Source of the DNA: Rickettsiales bacterium | Lineage (GTDB): Bacteria > Pseudomonadota > Alphaproteobacteria > Rs-D84 | Length of the DNA: 64,000 nucleotides | Direction: 5' to 3' | NCBI GenBank assembly: GCA_031283185.1 | Contig: JAITCH010000011.1 | Coordinates: forward strand, 1 to 64,000 | Shown: positions 1 to 7,548 of the stretch, piece after piece | Layout: each line of letters opens with the position of its first letter | Position numbering within the stretch: the first letter of the stretch is position 1 | Translations under genes and position numbers: made by a program | Notes under the pieces: model-generated | Databases searched by the model: none | What the model was told of the DNA's origin: nothing | What the model saw: the letters and a program-made list of their open reading frames with translations, nothing else

Positions 1-190
1 GGTTCGATCCGCAGGCAAAAGGCAGACGCCAAGTATGCCGGTTCGTGCGAAGCACGAATTTGCCCAGGACGAATGAGCGCGTAGCGCGAAATTCAATCCC
101 CGTGGGGCTGCCAAAAATTTAGGAATATCTCCCGCTAGAAATCCGATATTATTTCCTGCATAGTTTCCTAGGATAAAAGGGAGAAATAAT
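1..190. other. Leader and intergenic region without a recognised gene
   Basis: No coding frame is supported here. The first ten bases resemble a tRNA T-loop, but the flanking bases do not form a T-stem, so no tRNA end is called. Two small hairpins are visible: TTCGTGC with GCACGAA at 42-58, and GCGCG/CGCGC-type pairing around 76-88. The last 30 bases carry the leader motif TTTCCTAGGATAAAAGGGAG that precedes the next gene. Confidence 0.4.
164..183 (+). promoter_or_regulatory. CCTAGG leader motif and ribosome-binding site
   Basis: The sequence TTTCCTAGGATAAAAGGGAG directly precedes the HTH gene at 191. Almost the same string is found before a 20-codon ORF at 16925, and a related one before dnaN near 49035. 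The AAGGGAG part is the Shine-Dalgarno. The CCTAGG palindrome could be an operator for the downstream repressor-like protein; that is inference. Confidence 0.45.
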
Positions 191-448
191 ATGACACATA
201 ATGATGTTTGGAATGCGATAGATGCTTTTGCAAGGCATCATAATAGAACGGTATCTTATTTGGCGGGGCATTCTGGGTTAGACGCTACTACATTTAATAA
301 AAGCAAAAGATTTACCAAGCACGGACAAGAGCGTTGGCCTTCTACTAATAGTATATCTAAGATATTAAAGGCTAACAACTGCGACCTAATGGACTTTGTT
401 AGGATATATATGATGTCTTTGGATAAGCTAGGTAAGAAGAAGATGTGA
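191..448 (+). CDS. Stand-alone HTH domain of a phage-repressor/LexA-like (S24) protein
   Basis: An 85-residue protein that reads as the N-terminal DNA-binding domain of the alphaproteobacterial S24/LexA-like repressors: residues 20-40 contain the helix-turn-helix with the typical LAGHSGLDATTFNKSKR pattern, followed by the family's RWPSTNSISKIL stretch. Family members are usually over 200 residues and continue into a self-cleaving S24 peptidase domain. Here that domain is missing and the protein ends in a short Lys-rich tail, so it would not respond to RecA-type cleavage. The start has a good Shine-Dalgarno (AAGGGAG). It may bind the CCTAGG palindrome in its own leader. It is either a prophage remnant or a dedicated small regulator. 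Confidence 0.75.
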   Translation: MTHNDVWNAIDAFARHHNRTVSYLAGHSGLDATTFNKSKRFTKHGQERWPSTNSISKILKANNCDLMDFVRIYMMSLDKLGKKKM

Positions 449-480
449 ATAATGCTGCAAAGTTTTTTAACTAATTCCCG

Positions 481-1017
481 TTAAATTATACCAGCGGATT
501 TTAACATTTTATCTAAAACAATAAAACCTTTATCAATTTCAACCCTAAGTTTCTGTAATTCCGATGGCGGTTTAAAAATATTAACTGTTTTTTTCTTATA
601 TGGCTCAATTATATGATTATGAGCATGATGATTTCGTATGTCCGGAAATTCTGATAATCTTTGCCTAAACAAATCAAAATATCCCTTTTCTATTGAGCTT
701 AATTTATTATATTCTTGTTCCAAAAATACAATCCCCAAAATACCCAACATACTTTCGAAACGATCTCTTCTAAAAGAATTCAAATCTTCAATCCTTTTTA
801 ATGCAATATTTTTACTGGAAACATCCGTAATTTTATCAGCAATTTCGATATATATTTCATCCAAACTACATTCCAACCATCCAAAAAATTCGACACATGA
901 TAACTTAGATACTAAATTTAATATCGTATTATTTGTGCCAATGGCATCGGCATATCGGGCGAATCTTGTATTCAACCCTTGCAAAACGGTATCGATATGA
1001 ATTGAGGAGGGAATCAT
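481..1017 (-). CDS. HEPN-like (MAE_28990/MAE_18760-type) protein, DUF262 partner
   Basis: A 178-residue, mostly helical protein. Residues 128-133 read RNHHAH, which fits the Rx4-6H motif of HEPN ribonucleases, and the protein lies immediately after a DUF262 gene. That pairing is known for MAE_28990/MAE_18760-type HEPN proteins. Its start codon overlaps the stop of the DUF262 gene by one base (TAATG), so translation of the two is coupled. By family analogy it would act on RNA in the cytoplasm as the toxic effector of a defence or toxin-antitoxin module. No catalytic activity can be shown from sequence alone. Base composition is more AT-rich than the surrounding housekeeping genes, which suggests acquisition. 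Confidence 0.6.
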   Translation of the reverse strand: MIPSSIHIDTVLQGLNTRFARYADAIGTNNTILNLVSKLSCVEFFGWLECSLDEIYIEIADKITDVSSKNIALKRIEDLNSFRRDRFESMLGILGIVFLEQEYNKLSSIEKGYFDLFRQRLSEFPDIRNHHAHNHIIEPYKKKTVNIFKPPSELQKLRVEIDKGFIVLDKMLKSAGII

Positions 1018-2099
1018 TATGCGAATGTTTGGATTGCTTTATTTAGTCTGTTCATAGTTTTGTCTTTGCCAAAAACTGCGTATTTAGTTGACTCGTCGCT
1101 AAATTCATTGGATCGCAAAATTATAGCAATTTTTTCATTCAAATCATTATCTGACTTATTTTGTATATTAGCTAAATTTTTTGCAAGCCCTATGAGTATT
1201 GCTTCTTTAATCGCCCAACTTTGACGTTCTCCAAATTCAAGACGCGTAGCTATTTCTGTTGTACTGTCAAATAAAGTTTTTTTGGCACTTATGTCAATTA
1301 ACGATAAATTTCGATTTGTCTTCATGTATTTGTCAAGAAATTTTGTCATAGCCCCTGTATATTGTTCATACGAATCAAAAAATGCAAAAAATCTTAATAT
1401 TCGTTCTTCGTTCTTCATTCTATCTGGACTTCTTTGTTCTGTTGATATTATTGTTTTCCAGCTAGCAGAATCATTAAGCTCTTTTATCATATTATTAAAA
1501 TGCCCTTGATATGCACAATTTCGAATCTCTTGCGGATATAGAGTCATACTTCCTTGATTCAATCTTTGAAAAATTTTATATAAATATTCCATATTTGATT
1601 CGTTATTAAAATCGCCTCGAAGAACAGTTATCGGAATTGTAACATTTATTATAGTAGAATATGGCGAAGCCTTTTTCCCATCCGGGATGTTTTCCAACTC
1701 AACTTTTGTTTTTCCGGCGATGTCTTCATGTATCTCTGGCAAATCCATAATTCTAAAATTGTCATCAGACATAAATCGCAGGATGGTGCTGATTCTCTGT
1801 AATCCATCAATAACCATTCGCTCGCGCGTTTTATAATCATAGCTAAAACACAAGCTCGGGATTGGCAACTGACGATACAATGAATCTATAAATAAACTTT
1901 TGGTTTTGTCAGACCATACGATGTTGCGTTGAAAATCAGGATCGATTCTTAATGATCCATTATCCTTCATTAGTTTTATGTCTTGCAAAGAGCGTGGTTC
2001 TGTATAAGAAACCATGTCCTCTGGTGCGGCTTCGAATTTATCATTATAATCTAAATCTTCATTCAAATTAATACATTCTAGATTTTGGTCTATGGGCAC
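1017..2099 (-). CDS. DUF262 domain protein (GmrSD/ParB-like fold)
   Basis: A 360-residue protein with the DUF262 signature. Residues 48-63 contain the IDPDFQRNIVW segment, and residues 98-102 read DGLQR, the variant of the DGQQR nucleotide-binding motif of the ParB/sulfiredoxin fold. The C-terminal DUF1524 (HNH) nuclease domain of full GmrSD type IV restriction enzymes is absent. The nuclease role may instead sit in the adjacent HEPN-like protein. First gene of a two-gene operon with a 1-base overlap; an AT-rich region of about 200 bases upstream likely holds the promoter. The DUF262 fold is well known from anti-phage systems, but this pair's target is unknown. Confidence 0.75.
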   Translation of the reverse strand: MPIDQNLECINLNEDLDYNDKFEAAPEDMVSYTEPRSLQDIKLMKDNGSLRIDPDFQRNIVWSDKTKSLFIDSLYRQLPIPSLCFSYDYKTRERMVIDGLQRISTILRFMSDDNFRIMDLPEIHEDIAGKTKVELENIPDGKKASPYSTIINVTIPITVLRGDFNNESNMEYLYKIFQRLNQGSMTLYPQEIRNCAYQGHFNNMIKELNDSASWKTIISTEQRSPDRMKNEERILRFFAFFDSYEQYTGAMTKFLDKYMKTNRNLSLIDISAKKTLFDSTTEIATRLEFGERQSWAIKEAILIGLAKNLANIQNKSDNDLNEKIAIILRSNEFSDESTKYAVFGKDKTMNRLNKAIQTFA

Positions 2100-2279
2100 T
2101 TTTTGCTCCTTTTCGTTATTTTTTTATTATATAGAAATAATTTTAAGAATTCCATAAAAATTAAACTGCAAATTTTCTGTTTTTTATCAGATTTTTTTAA
2201 AGACAAGATTGTGTAAATCTCACTAATAAAATGATAAATTGCTGGCGAATATTTCCTGCCCCACTAACACCTAATTTAA

Positions 2280-2311
2280 TAAAAATATCCTCAATCAAGG
2301 TTGAGATTTTT
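2280..2311 (-). terminator. Terminator hairpin after ung
   Basis: An inverted repeat CTCAA...TTGAG flanked by A-rich and T-rich arms lies directly past the ung stop codon. Read on the minus strand it forms a stem followed by T-rich sequence, as expected for intrinsic termination. The remaining bases from 2100 to 2279 are AT-rich with no gene and probably hold the DUF262 promoter. Confidence 0.55.
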
Positions 2312-2313
2312 AT

Positions 2314-2979
2314 TCACCAATCTATTGGTTGTTGGTTGTGATTGATTAAATACTCGTTCGCCATAGAAAAATGTTTGCATCCGAAAAATCCCCTATGCGC
2401 CGACAGGGGCGAAGGATGAACCGCCTTTAACACCAAGTTCTCCGCCGGATTTACCAACTCGGCTTTCTTTTGTGCATAACTTCCCCACAACAGATACACA
2501 ATTCCGCTCCGCATCGCAAGCGCGCGGATAACCGCATCCGTGAACATTTCCCAGCCCTTGCCCGCGTGGCTCGCCGCCAAATGCGCCTGAACGGTCAGCG
2601 TAGAATTCAGCAGCAAAACTCCCTGCTTTGCCCAATCTGTCAAATCGCCAGATGTCGCAGACTTCCGCCCCATATCGCTTTCAATTTCCTTATAGATATT
2701 TTGCAAACTCGGCGGATACGCTACGCCGCTTTGCACCGAAAAGCACAACCCGTGCGCCTGTCCGGGTCCGTGATACGGATCTTGTCCGATGATTACGACT
2801 TTCACTTTATCAAGCGGACACAGATCAAACGCATTAAAAATTTCTGCTGCGCGAGGGAAAATCATTTTGCCCGATTTATATTCTCCGCGGACAAAGTTAG
2901 TCAGGCTCGCAAAATACGACTTGTCAAACTCCGCGCCCAGAGCCCTCTTCCAAGATTCCTCTATTCTGACATCCGGCAT
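2314..2979 (-). CDS. ung: Uracil-DNA glycosylase
   Basis: Removes uracil from DNA in base-excision repair. The family-1 water-activating motif GQDPYHGPGQAHGL, the PPSLQNIYKE loop, the LLLNSTLTV strand and the C-terminal HPSPLSAHRGFFG DNA-intercalation loop are all present. The open frame extends upstream to 3114, but those extra 45 codons overlap the preceding gene and have no family resemblance. The ATG at 2979 gives a protein of 221 residues, close to the usual 220-230. It overlaps the end of the HhH protein gene by 19 bases, so the two are likely co-transcribed, which fits a shared DNA-repair role. Confidence 0.93.
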   Translation of the reverse strand: MPDVRIEESWKRALGAEFDKSYFASLTNFVRGEYKSGKMIFPRAAEIFNAFDLCPLDKVKVVIIGQDPYHGPGQAHGLCFSVQSGVAYPPSLQNIYKEIESDMGRKSATSGDLTDWAKQGVLLLNSTLTVQAHLAASHAGKGWEMFTDAVIRALAMRSGIVYLLWGSYAQKKAELVNPAENLVLKAVHPSPLSAHRGFFGCKHFSMANEYLINHNQQPIDW

Positions 2980-3578
2980 TTTATCAATCCTATTTGCAAT
3001 GATTTCCACAATACGACATCTATATATCCGCGGGGAAGACCCGTCTGCGCCACAAGGTGCGCGAACATTGCGTCCGCCCCGCCAGGGAATTCCGCGCCCA
3101 ATCGCGTTATCCACAAATCGTATTTTACAACATCTTCGCCCAAGTTCCGCGCCAAATGATTTGCGGTTATTTTTCCTATGTGTGGCAGGGTTGCAATATA
3201 TTCTAATTTATCGGACAGAGAGTTCTGCTTGTAATATCCGTCCCGAAATGCGGTGCGGTTTTCCCAAATTTTTATAATCGCATTGATTTTATTTTTATTG
3301 TTGAAAATTTCAAGTAGCCGAGATTGCCCGGTCAAGCCGGGCAATGACTTATTAGATAGATAAGTCATAATCTCCGAATGTTTTCTCTTTGCTGTTTTTT
3401 GTGAAAAGCCGCCCGCCAACACCACATAGATTGCCTGTCTTGCAAATTCATCCGCGCCAACCGGGGCGCGGCTTGCCAATCTTTCCTTTATAACAGAAAA
3501 GCTGTCTAGGTCAGACTCGTGTCCTCCCTTTGACAGCTCTTCTTCCAATTCCCGAAACCATTCGGCCGAGAACTTCAT
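2961..3578 (-). CDS. HhH-GPD-like DNA glycosylase-related protein with in-frame repeat insert
   Basis: A 205-residue protein. Its second half has a helix-hairpin-helix LPHIGKITANHLA followed by VVKYDLW, which matches the layout of HhH-GPD DNA glycosylases with the catalytic Asp in place. The lyase Lys is not obvious, so a monofunctional activity or a degenerate enzyme is possible. The gene sits between a small lipoprotein gene (TAATG overlap at its start) and ung. Around residues 75-87 the reading frame runs straight through one copy of palindromic repeat R1, adding the residues KSLPGLTGQSR. The insert lies before the helical core and keeps the frame. Identification is moderate. Confidence 0.6.
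   Translation of the reverse strand: MKFSAEWFRELEEELSKGGHESDLDSFSVIKERLASRAPVGADEFARQAIYVVLAGGFSQKTAKRKHSEIMTYLSNKSLPGLTGQSRLLEIFNNKNKINAIIKIWENRTAFRDGYYKQNSLSDKLEYIATLPHIGKITANHLARNLGEDVVKYDLWITRLGAEFPGGADAMFAHLVAQTGLPRGYIDVVLWKSLQIGLIKCRMSE
3317..3354 (-). repeat. R1 palindrome inside a coding sequence
   Basis: Core inverted repeat ATTGCCCGG-loop-CCGGGCAAT at 3323-3345 with the R1 flanks GTCATT and CTCGGC. Other copies in this window are intergenic (7397, 29714, 36315, 46427). This one is translated as part of the HhH-GPD-like protein. Confidence 0.85.
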
Positions 3579-3868
3579 TATTTCTGTATCACGACATCCG
3601 CGCCATTACGGACAACTTTGAACATTGCGTTCTTGGACGCGCCGCGGGCAAGATCAGCCTCTATGACTTTGTCGCATTTTACTCCATCATAATAGACGCG
3701 GGTTATAACATCATTATAACTTGCAAAAGTGCTTAACAAATTTCCGCGTTCTTTATACTTTTCCACATATTCGCAGGAATTCTCATCATCTTGGGAATAC
3801 TTTATATCAACCGTAGTATTACACGCCCCAAGCATCGCAACAGCCGCCAACGCAATTAGTTTTTTCAT
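3578..3868 (-). CDS. Small lipoprotein
   Basis: A 96-residue protein with an N-terminal signal and the lipobox LGAC (Cys at residue 16), so it should be exported and lipidated, then anchored to a membrane facing the periplasm. No domain is recognised in the mature part, which has two further cysteines that could form a disulfide. It heads the run lipoprotein, HhH protein, ung, with its stop overlapping the next start (TAATG). The functional link to DNA repair, if any, is unclear. Confidence 0.7.
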   Translation of the reverse strand: MKKLIALAAVAMLGACNTTVDIKYSQDDENSCEYVEKYKERGNLLSTFASYNDVITRVYYDGVKCDKVIEADLARGASKNAMFKVVRNGADVVIQK

Positions 3869-3888
3869 GGATTATCCCTCGCTTTATG

Positions 3889-3910
3889 TTAATATATAGC
3901 CATATATTAA
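3889..3910. promoter_or_regulatory. Perfect AT palindrome in a divergent promoter region
   Basis: TTAATATAT-AGCC-ATATATTAA is a perfect inverted repeat lying midway between the divergent lipoprotein and aldolase genes. Its position suits an operator or overlapping -10 elements for both directions. No specific regulator can be named. Confidence 0.4.
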
Positions 3911-3931
3911 TAACCCATAGGAAAAAAGTCA

Positions 3932-4891
3932 ATGACCGAATACGAAAAATTAGGCCTGTCCAACACGCGCGAAATGTTGAAAAAGGCAGAGACAGACGGC
4001 TATGCCGTTCCGGGATATAACTTTAATAATTTGGAACAACTCCAAGCCATCATCCGCGCCTGCGCGGAAACCCAGTCGCCAGTTATATTACAAGTAAGCA
4101 AAGGCGCGCGGAATTATGTCGGCGGCAGTCTGCTGTCTGCTATGGCGCGCGGCGCAACCGAATATGCGCGGCAGATTGGGATGCGCGCGCCGATTGCATT
4201 ACACCTTGACCACGGCGAGACATTTGAGATTTGCAAAGAATGCATTGATGCAGGATTTTCAAGCGTTATGATTGACGGCTCTGCATTGCCGCTTGATGAC
4301 AATATCGCGCTGACCCGGCGGGTAGTGGAATATGCCCATAAGTTTGATGTTTCGGTCGAAGGCGAACTCGGCGCGCTTGCCGGAATTGAAGACGATCATA
4401 GTGCGGAAAAATCGCATTATACAGATCCGAATGATGTGGCGCGATTTGTTCAAGAAACCGGCGTGGATAGTTTGGCAATATCGATTGGCACTTCGCACGG
4501 CGCGTATAAGTTCAAGTCGGAAACGGATGAACTTCGCCTGGACATATTGGATGAAGTCGCAGCGAAACTGCCGGGATTTCCATTGGTTCTGCACGGCGCG
4601 TCAAGCGTCCCGCAAAACTTGGTCGCGGAAATAAATCAATATGGCGGAAAATTGGCCGGCGCGCGCGGAATACCAGAGGCGCAATTACGGGCGGCAGTTG
4701 CGAAAAACATTTGCAAGATAAATGTGGATTCGGATTCGCGCCTGGCATTTACAGCTGGGGTGCGGAAGTTTTTAACTGAAAATCCGACTGCATTTGACCC
4801 GCGAAGTTATCTTGGCGCGGCACGCGATGCAATGACCGCACTTTATAAGGATAAAAATCTAAATGTCCTAAATTCCGCGAATAGATATTAA
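3932..4891 (+). CDS. fba: Fructose-bisphosphate aldolase, class II
   Basis: Cleaves fructose 1,6-bisphosphate to dihydroxyacetone phosphate and glyceraldehyde 3-phosphate in glycolysis, or the reverse in gluconeogenesis. At 319 residues it has the usual length. The zinc-binding and catalytic segments are visible: LHLDHGE near residue 88, SSVMIDGS, VEGELGALAG near residue 145, and the phosphate-binding LVLHGASS. The INVDSDSRLAFTAGVRKF stretch near the end is typical of the type IIB enzymes. Monocistronic, with a divergent promoter region upstream. A related tagatose-bisphosphate aldolase role cannot be excluded by eye but is less likely in a single-copy setting. Confidence 0.92.
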   Translation: MTEYEKLGLSNTREMLKKAETDGYAVPGYNFNNLEQLQAIIRACAETQSPVILQVSKGARNYVGGSLLSAMARGATEYARQIGMRAPIALHLDHGETFEICKECIDAGFSSVMIDGSALPLDDNIALTRRVVEYAHKFDVSVEGELGALAGIEDDHSAEKSHYTDPNDVARFVQETGVDSLAISIGTSHGAYKFKSETDELRLDILDEVAAKLPGFPLVLHGASSVPQNLVAEINQYGGKLAGARGIPEAQLRAAVAKNICKINVDSDSRLAFTAGVRKFLTENPTAFDPRSYLGAARDAMTALYKDKNLNVLNSANRY

Positions 4892-4903
4892 AAATATGAT
4901 ATT

Positions 4904-5638
4904 TTAATTTTTAATCTCTTCCCATTCGCACACAACATAAGCGTGCATAGATTCACCATTCGAAATCCGATGACGCGATTTTAATCCGCCGCGCGCCGTC
5001 TCAATTTTCAATCCATCAACTTCAATCGGAATCTCTTTCTTAAAGTTCAACGAAATCCCGCGCAATCTATGCCCTGCCCTAAATTCCTTGCCCAACGCCT
5101 CGGTCGCCCAGACCGCATACACCGCATTATTAATATGTCTGTTTATATCATAATCGTCATATCGCGGCACGACAACTTCTGAAAAATCCGGCGCGAAGTC
5201 CGGGAACTTTTCAAACGGAACATCCAATGCCCGCGTCCCGTCCAAATCAAATTTCGGCACTCTGCCCTCGAACGGAACCGGCCGCCTGGTCGCCATATCA
5301 ATCATAACCCACTGCGAAGTTGCGCGCACCAAGACCTCGCCCGTTCCGGCATCCGTTATCAAAAAGTCGCGGGTCGTGCGGATTCCATCACGGGTGCTGG
5401 GCCAAGTTTCCAACACAATCTCGTCTCCGCCGGTCGGCATCCTGGGAATATCAACCGAATAAAAAAGCGCGACCCAGGCCAGACCAGACTCGCGGCAGAA
5501 ACTATGCCCTACTCCCAACTTTTCCGCGTGCATATCGGCGTAAGTCTGCAATTCGTTCATCAACATCAAAGGACGCAACGATCCGACTGGATCCATCTGA
5601 TACATAGATAATTTTTTCTGAATACGGAATCTTTCCAT
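4904..5638 (-). CDS. Acyl-ACP thioesterase
   Basis: Hydrolyses acyl-acyl carrier protein to release fatty acids. Two hot-dog domains are visible. The N-terminal part includes SRESGLAWVALFYSV-like and TWPSTRDGIRTTRDF segments, and the second domain has DYDINRHINNAVY, the characteristic catalytic Asn-His motif of the plant FatA/FatB and bacterial family. The longer frame starting at 5647 would use TTG; the ATG at 5638 is preferred. It follows the OmpA-like gene by two bases, implying one operon with an envelope protein, so it may supply acyl chains for membrane or lipid remodelling (inference). Confidence 0.85.
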   Translation of the reverse strand: MERFRIQKKLSMYQMDPVGSLRPLMLMNELQTYADMHAEKLGVGHSFCRESGLAWVALFYSVDIPRMPTGGDEIVLETWPSTRDGIRTTRDFLITDAGTGEVLVRATSQWVMIDMATRRPVPFEGRVPKFDLDGTRALDVPFEKFPDFAPDFSEVVVPRYDDYDINRHINNAVYAVWATEALGKEFRAGHRLRGISLNFKKEIPIEVDGLKIETARGGLKSRHRISNGESMHAYVVCEWEEIKN

Positions 5639-5640
5639 AA

Positions 5641-6948
5641 TTACCAACTTAGACTGCGGGTAGATGTGGATTTTTTAACATCGCCGAACATATCGCGCTC
5701 GGTCTGCTTTAACACCTTGAACTGGTCGGTTGATATACGGCGAAGCACAAAAGAACTATCATCGCGTTCCGACAGAACGGGCACGATTTTGCTTTCCTGC
5801 ACGCCGGAATCCATAAGCACTTGATTGATTATTGCAAGTCTTCGCGCCGCCAATTTTTTCGCATCGGAATTTTTCACCGCATCTTCGGATACGGAAATCT
5901 GCACGGCGAATTTCGGATTATTTGCGATTCCGGCGGCATATTCAGAAATCAAGTTGTAATTGTCTTTGGAAAGCGCGCTGTCCGCGTCCGCGAAACTTAT
6001 GCGAACTTCCAAGGTTCTGGGCTGCGCGGAATTTGATGAAATATCGGCGTTGTTTCCGACAAAGCCTTCGGACACATCGATTTCCCAGTTGTCGGAACTC
6101 GCCATATCAAAGTCGTCATCCGCATATGTGGACAGATGCCGGTTTTCCGAAATGTAAGATTGATAAAACGCGCGTTTCAATTCCCGCGGAGAAAGTTTAT
6201 TGATGGGCATAGCGTCTGGGTTTTTGGGCAAAAATTCAGGCCCACTCGCCACGCGAACTTTCGGCTTGGTGTCTAGAATTGCTTGTTCTACGGCCTTGGG
6301 ATCCGGCGGTTCTGGAAGGACAATCGGAGCGGGCTCGTTCTGAACGATTTGTGTGGCGGCGGATCTGCCGCGCACCATTTTCCGTTGATTCTGCCGTTCG
6401 ATCATTTTCGCAATCGCGTTATCAAGCTGCGCTTTCCGCGCATTTTGGGCATTCCGCGCAGCAACGGGAACATTCACGGGAAGAGGCGCAGGCTTGCGGA
6501 TTGTGGCAGCTCGGGCGGGCGCGACGCGCGGTTCGCTGTTCACAAATAGTTGTTCTTCGGGAAGTTCATAGTCGTCTTCCAGACGCATAAATTCGCTTTG
6601 ACGCGAAATGCGAATTGTGTCGGACGCGTTGCCGCGGTCGTTGACCCAAAGGTCAGAATTGGGACGCTTTGGAATTAAAACATCGCCGACTTTGGCAGAT
6701 TGGGCGGAGGAGGATTTGGAGATAGTCGCAGGCTTTACAACTGCGCGAGCGACCACGGCGCGGGCGGGTTTAGGTTCAGAAACCGGGAGAGGTTCAGGCT
6801 TTGATACGGATGGTTTTTGGCCGAAAAGTTCACGAGCAGAGACGCTGCCCTTATCATAAGCGACTGCTGGAAGTTTGGCTGCGGCATTGACCATATTGAA
6901 TGGCATAGTGATGAGTGCCGAAAAAATTAACGATATTTTTCCCTTCAT
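5641..6948 (-). CDS. Secreted Pro/Ala-rich protein with OmpA-like C-terminal domain
   Basis: A 435-residue protein with a signal peptide (cleavage near AAA at residues 22-24) and a long, low-complexity Pro/Ala/Arg-rich middle. Its last 130 residues resemble an OmpA/MotB peptidoglycan-associating domain: a strand LEVRISFADADSAL, a helix with YNLISEYAAGI, and a final LAARRLAIINQVLMDSGV helix. The usual NxxLSxxRA signature is present only in diverged form. It probably sits in the periplasm and touches the cell wall. It is the first gene of a pair with the thioesterase downstream. Confidence 0.6.
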   Translation of the reverse strand: MKGKISLIFSALITMPFNMVNAAAKLPAVAYDKGSVSARELFGQKPSVSKPEPLPVSEPKPARAVVARAVVKPATISKSSSAQSAKVGDVLIPKRPNSDLWVNDRGNASDTIRISRQSEFMRLEDDYELPEEQLFVNSEPRVAPARAATIRKPAPLPVNVPVAARNAQNARKAQLDNAIAKMIERQNQRKMVRGRSAATQIVQNEPAPIVLPEPPDPKAVEQAILDTKPKVRVASGPEFLPKNPDAMPINKLSPRELKRAFYQSYISENRHLSTYADDDFDMASSDNWEIDVSEGFVGNNADISSNSAQPRTLEVRISFADADSALSKDNYNLISEYAAGIANNPKFAVQISVSEDAVKNSDAKKLAARRLAIINQVLMDSGVQESKIVPVLSERDDSSFVLRRISTDQFKVLKQTERDMFGDVKKSTSTRSLSW

Positions 6949-7023
6949 AAGTGGATTTTACAAAAAATCAGCGAGGCGGGTCAATGGTAAAATATCGTCC
7001 GTGATTTGCCCCCTAATAAATAA

Positions 7024-7058
7024 AAGTCATCCCCCGGCTTGACCGGGGGATCTCGGCC
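7024..7058 (+). repeat. R1-variant palindrome left of the GIY-YIG gene
   Basis: GTCATCCCCCGG-CTTGA-CCGGGGGATCTCGG: same layout as R1, but the stem has changed on both arms (ATCCCCC/GGGGGAT instead of ATTGCCC/GGGCAAT). The arms still pair, so the structure is conserved rather than the bases. Confidence 0.8.
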
Positions 7059-7073
7059 ACTTATACTGCCTTT

Positions 7074-7370
7074 ATGGATTACGAAGACAAAATTTTCTGC
7101 ACCTATATAATGTCAAACAAAGTTAGCAGTGTCGTATATACTGGCGTTACAAGTGATTTACCGCAACGCGCTTATGTCCATAAAAATCATTTGCTCCCGG
7201 GCTTTACTAATAAATATAATGCCGAAAAATTGGTTTGGTATGAAATTCATGGCAGTATGGAAGCAGCCATTAAAAGGGAAAAACGAATTAAGAAATGGAA
7301 TCGTGAGTGGAAAGAAAAATTGATAAATGAAATGAACCCGGATTGGCGGGATTTGAGAGAAGAGTTATAG
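7074..7370 (+). CDS. GIY-YIG nuclease family protein
   Basis: A 98-residue single-domain protein of the small UPF0213-like GIY-YIG group. It has the strand YIMSNKVSSVVYTGVTSDL (the GIY...YIG pair diverged to TYI...YTG), the Arg of PQRAYVH, the helix with KYNAEKLVWYE, and the catalytic Glu in SMEAAIKREKRIKKW. These proteins are DNA endonucleases or repair-like enzymes of largely unknown role and are often spread among bacterial genomes. The gene is short, alone, and enclosed by inverted R1-type repeats on both sides (7024-7058 and 7449-7525), which suggests a small mobile unit. Confidence 0.8.
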   Translation: MDYEDKIFCTYIMSNKVSSVVYTGVTSDLPQRAYVHKNHLLPGFTNKYNAEKLVWYEIHGSMEAAIKREKRIKKWNREWKEKLINEMNPDWRDLREEL

Positions 7371-7387
7371 GCAATCCCGACCAAAAA

Positions 7388-7426
7388 ATATTAGTCATTG
7401 CCCGGCTTGACCGGGCAATCCCGGCC
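7388..7426 (+). repeat. R1 palindrome
   Basis: Core ATTGCCCGGCTTGACCGGGCAAT at 7397-7419 with the standard R1 flanks (TTAGTC on the left, CCCGGCC on the right). It lies just past the GIY-YIG stop codon. Confidence 0.85.
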
Positions 7427-7448
7427 GATTATTCTGCTTATTTTGCCG

Positions 7449-7525
7449 AGATCCCCCGGTCTCCCGTTCCCACTGGCTACGCTTCGCTCGCCTGGTGGGA
7501 CCCAACGGGTCGCCGGGGGATGACT
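7449..7525 (-). repeat. R1-variant palindrome with expanded loop
   Basis: Arms GAGATCCCCCGG and CCGGGGGATGACTT form the same stem as the copy at 7024 but in the opposite orientation, with about 50 bases inserted in the loop. The insert is itself palindromic (CCGTTCCCAC... GTGGGACCCAACGG). A similar expanded form is at 38681-38740. Confidence 0.7.
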
Positions 7526-7548
7526 TTATTATTTTAAGTCGACGAAAA

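Noticed and set aside
1-30. T-loop-like GGTTCGATCC as the end of a tRNA or tmRNA
   Set aside because: The bases around the loop do not form a T-stem (G52 faces G62), and no acceptor sequence follows.
2980-3114. N-terminal extension of Ung
   Set aside because: Lies inside the upstream gene in another frame and has no resemblance to the family.
2470-3159. 229-codon plus-strand ORF opposite ung
   Set aside because: Antisense to ung and the HhH gene, with Arg/His/Pro-rich composition typical of a shadow frame.
6283-6590. Long plus-strand ORFs opposite the OmpA-like gene
   Set aside because: Shadows of a GC-rich low-complexity coding region; no ribosome-binding sites or domains.
7343-7537. ORF of 64 codons with ARLDRAIP-type sequence
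   Set aside because: It is the translation of palindromic repeats and overlaps the end of the GIY-YIG gene; no ribosome-binding site.
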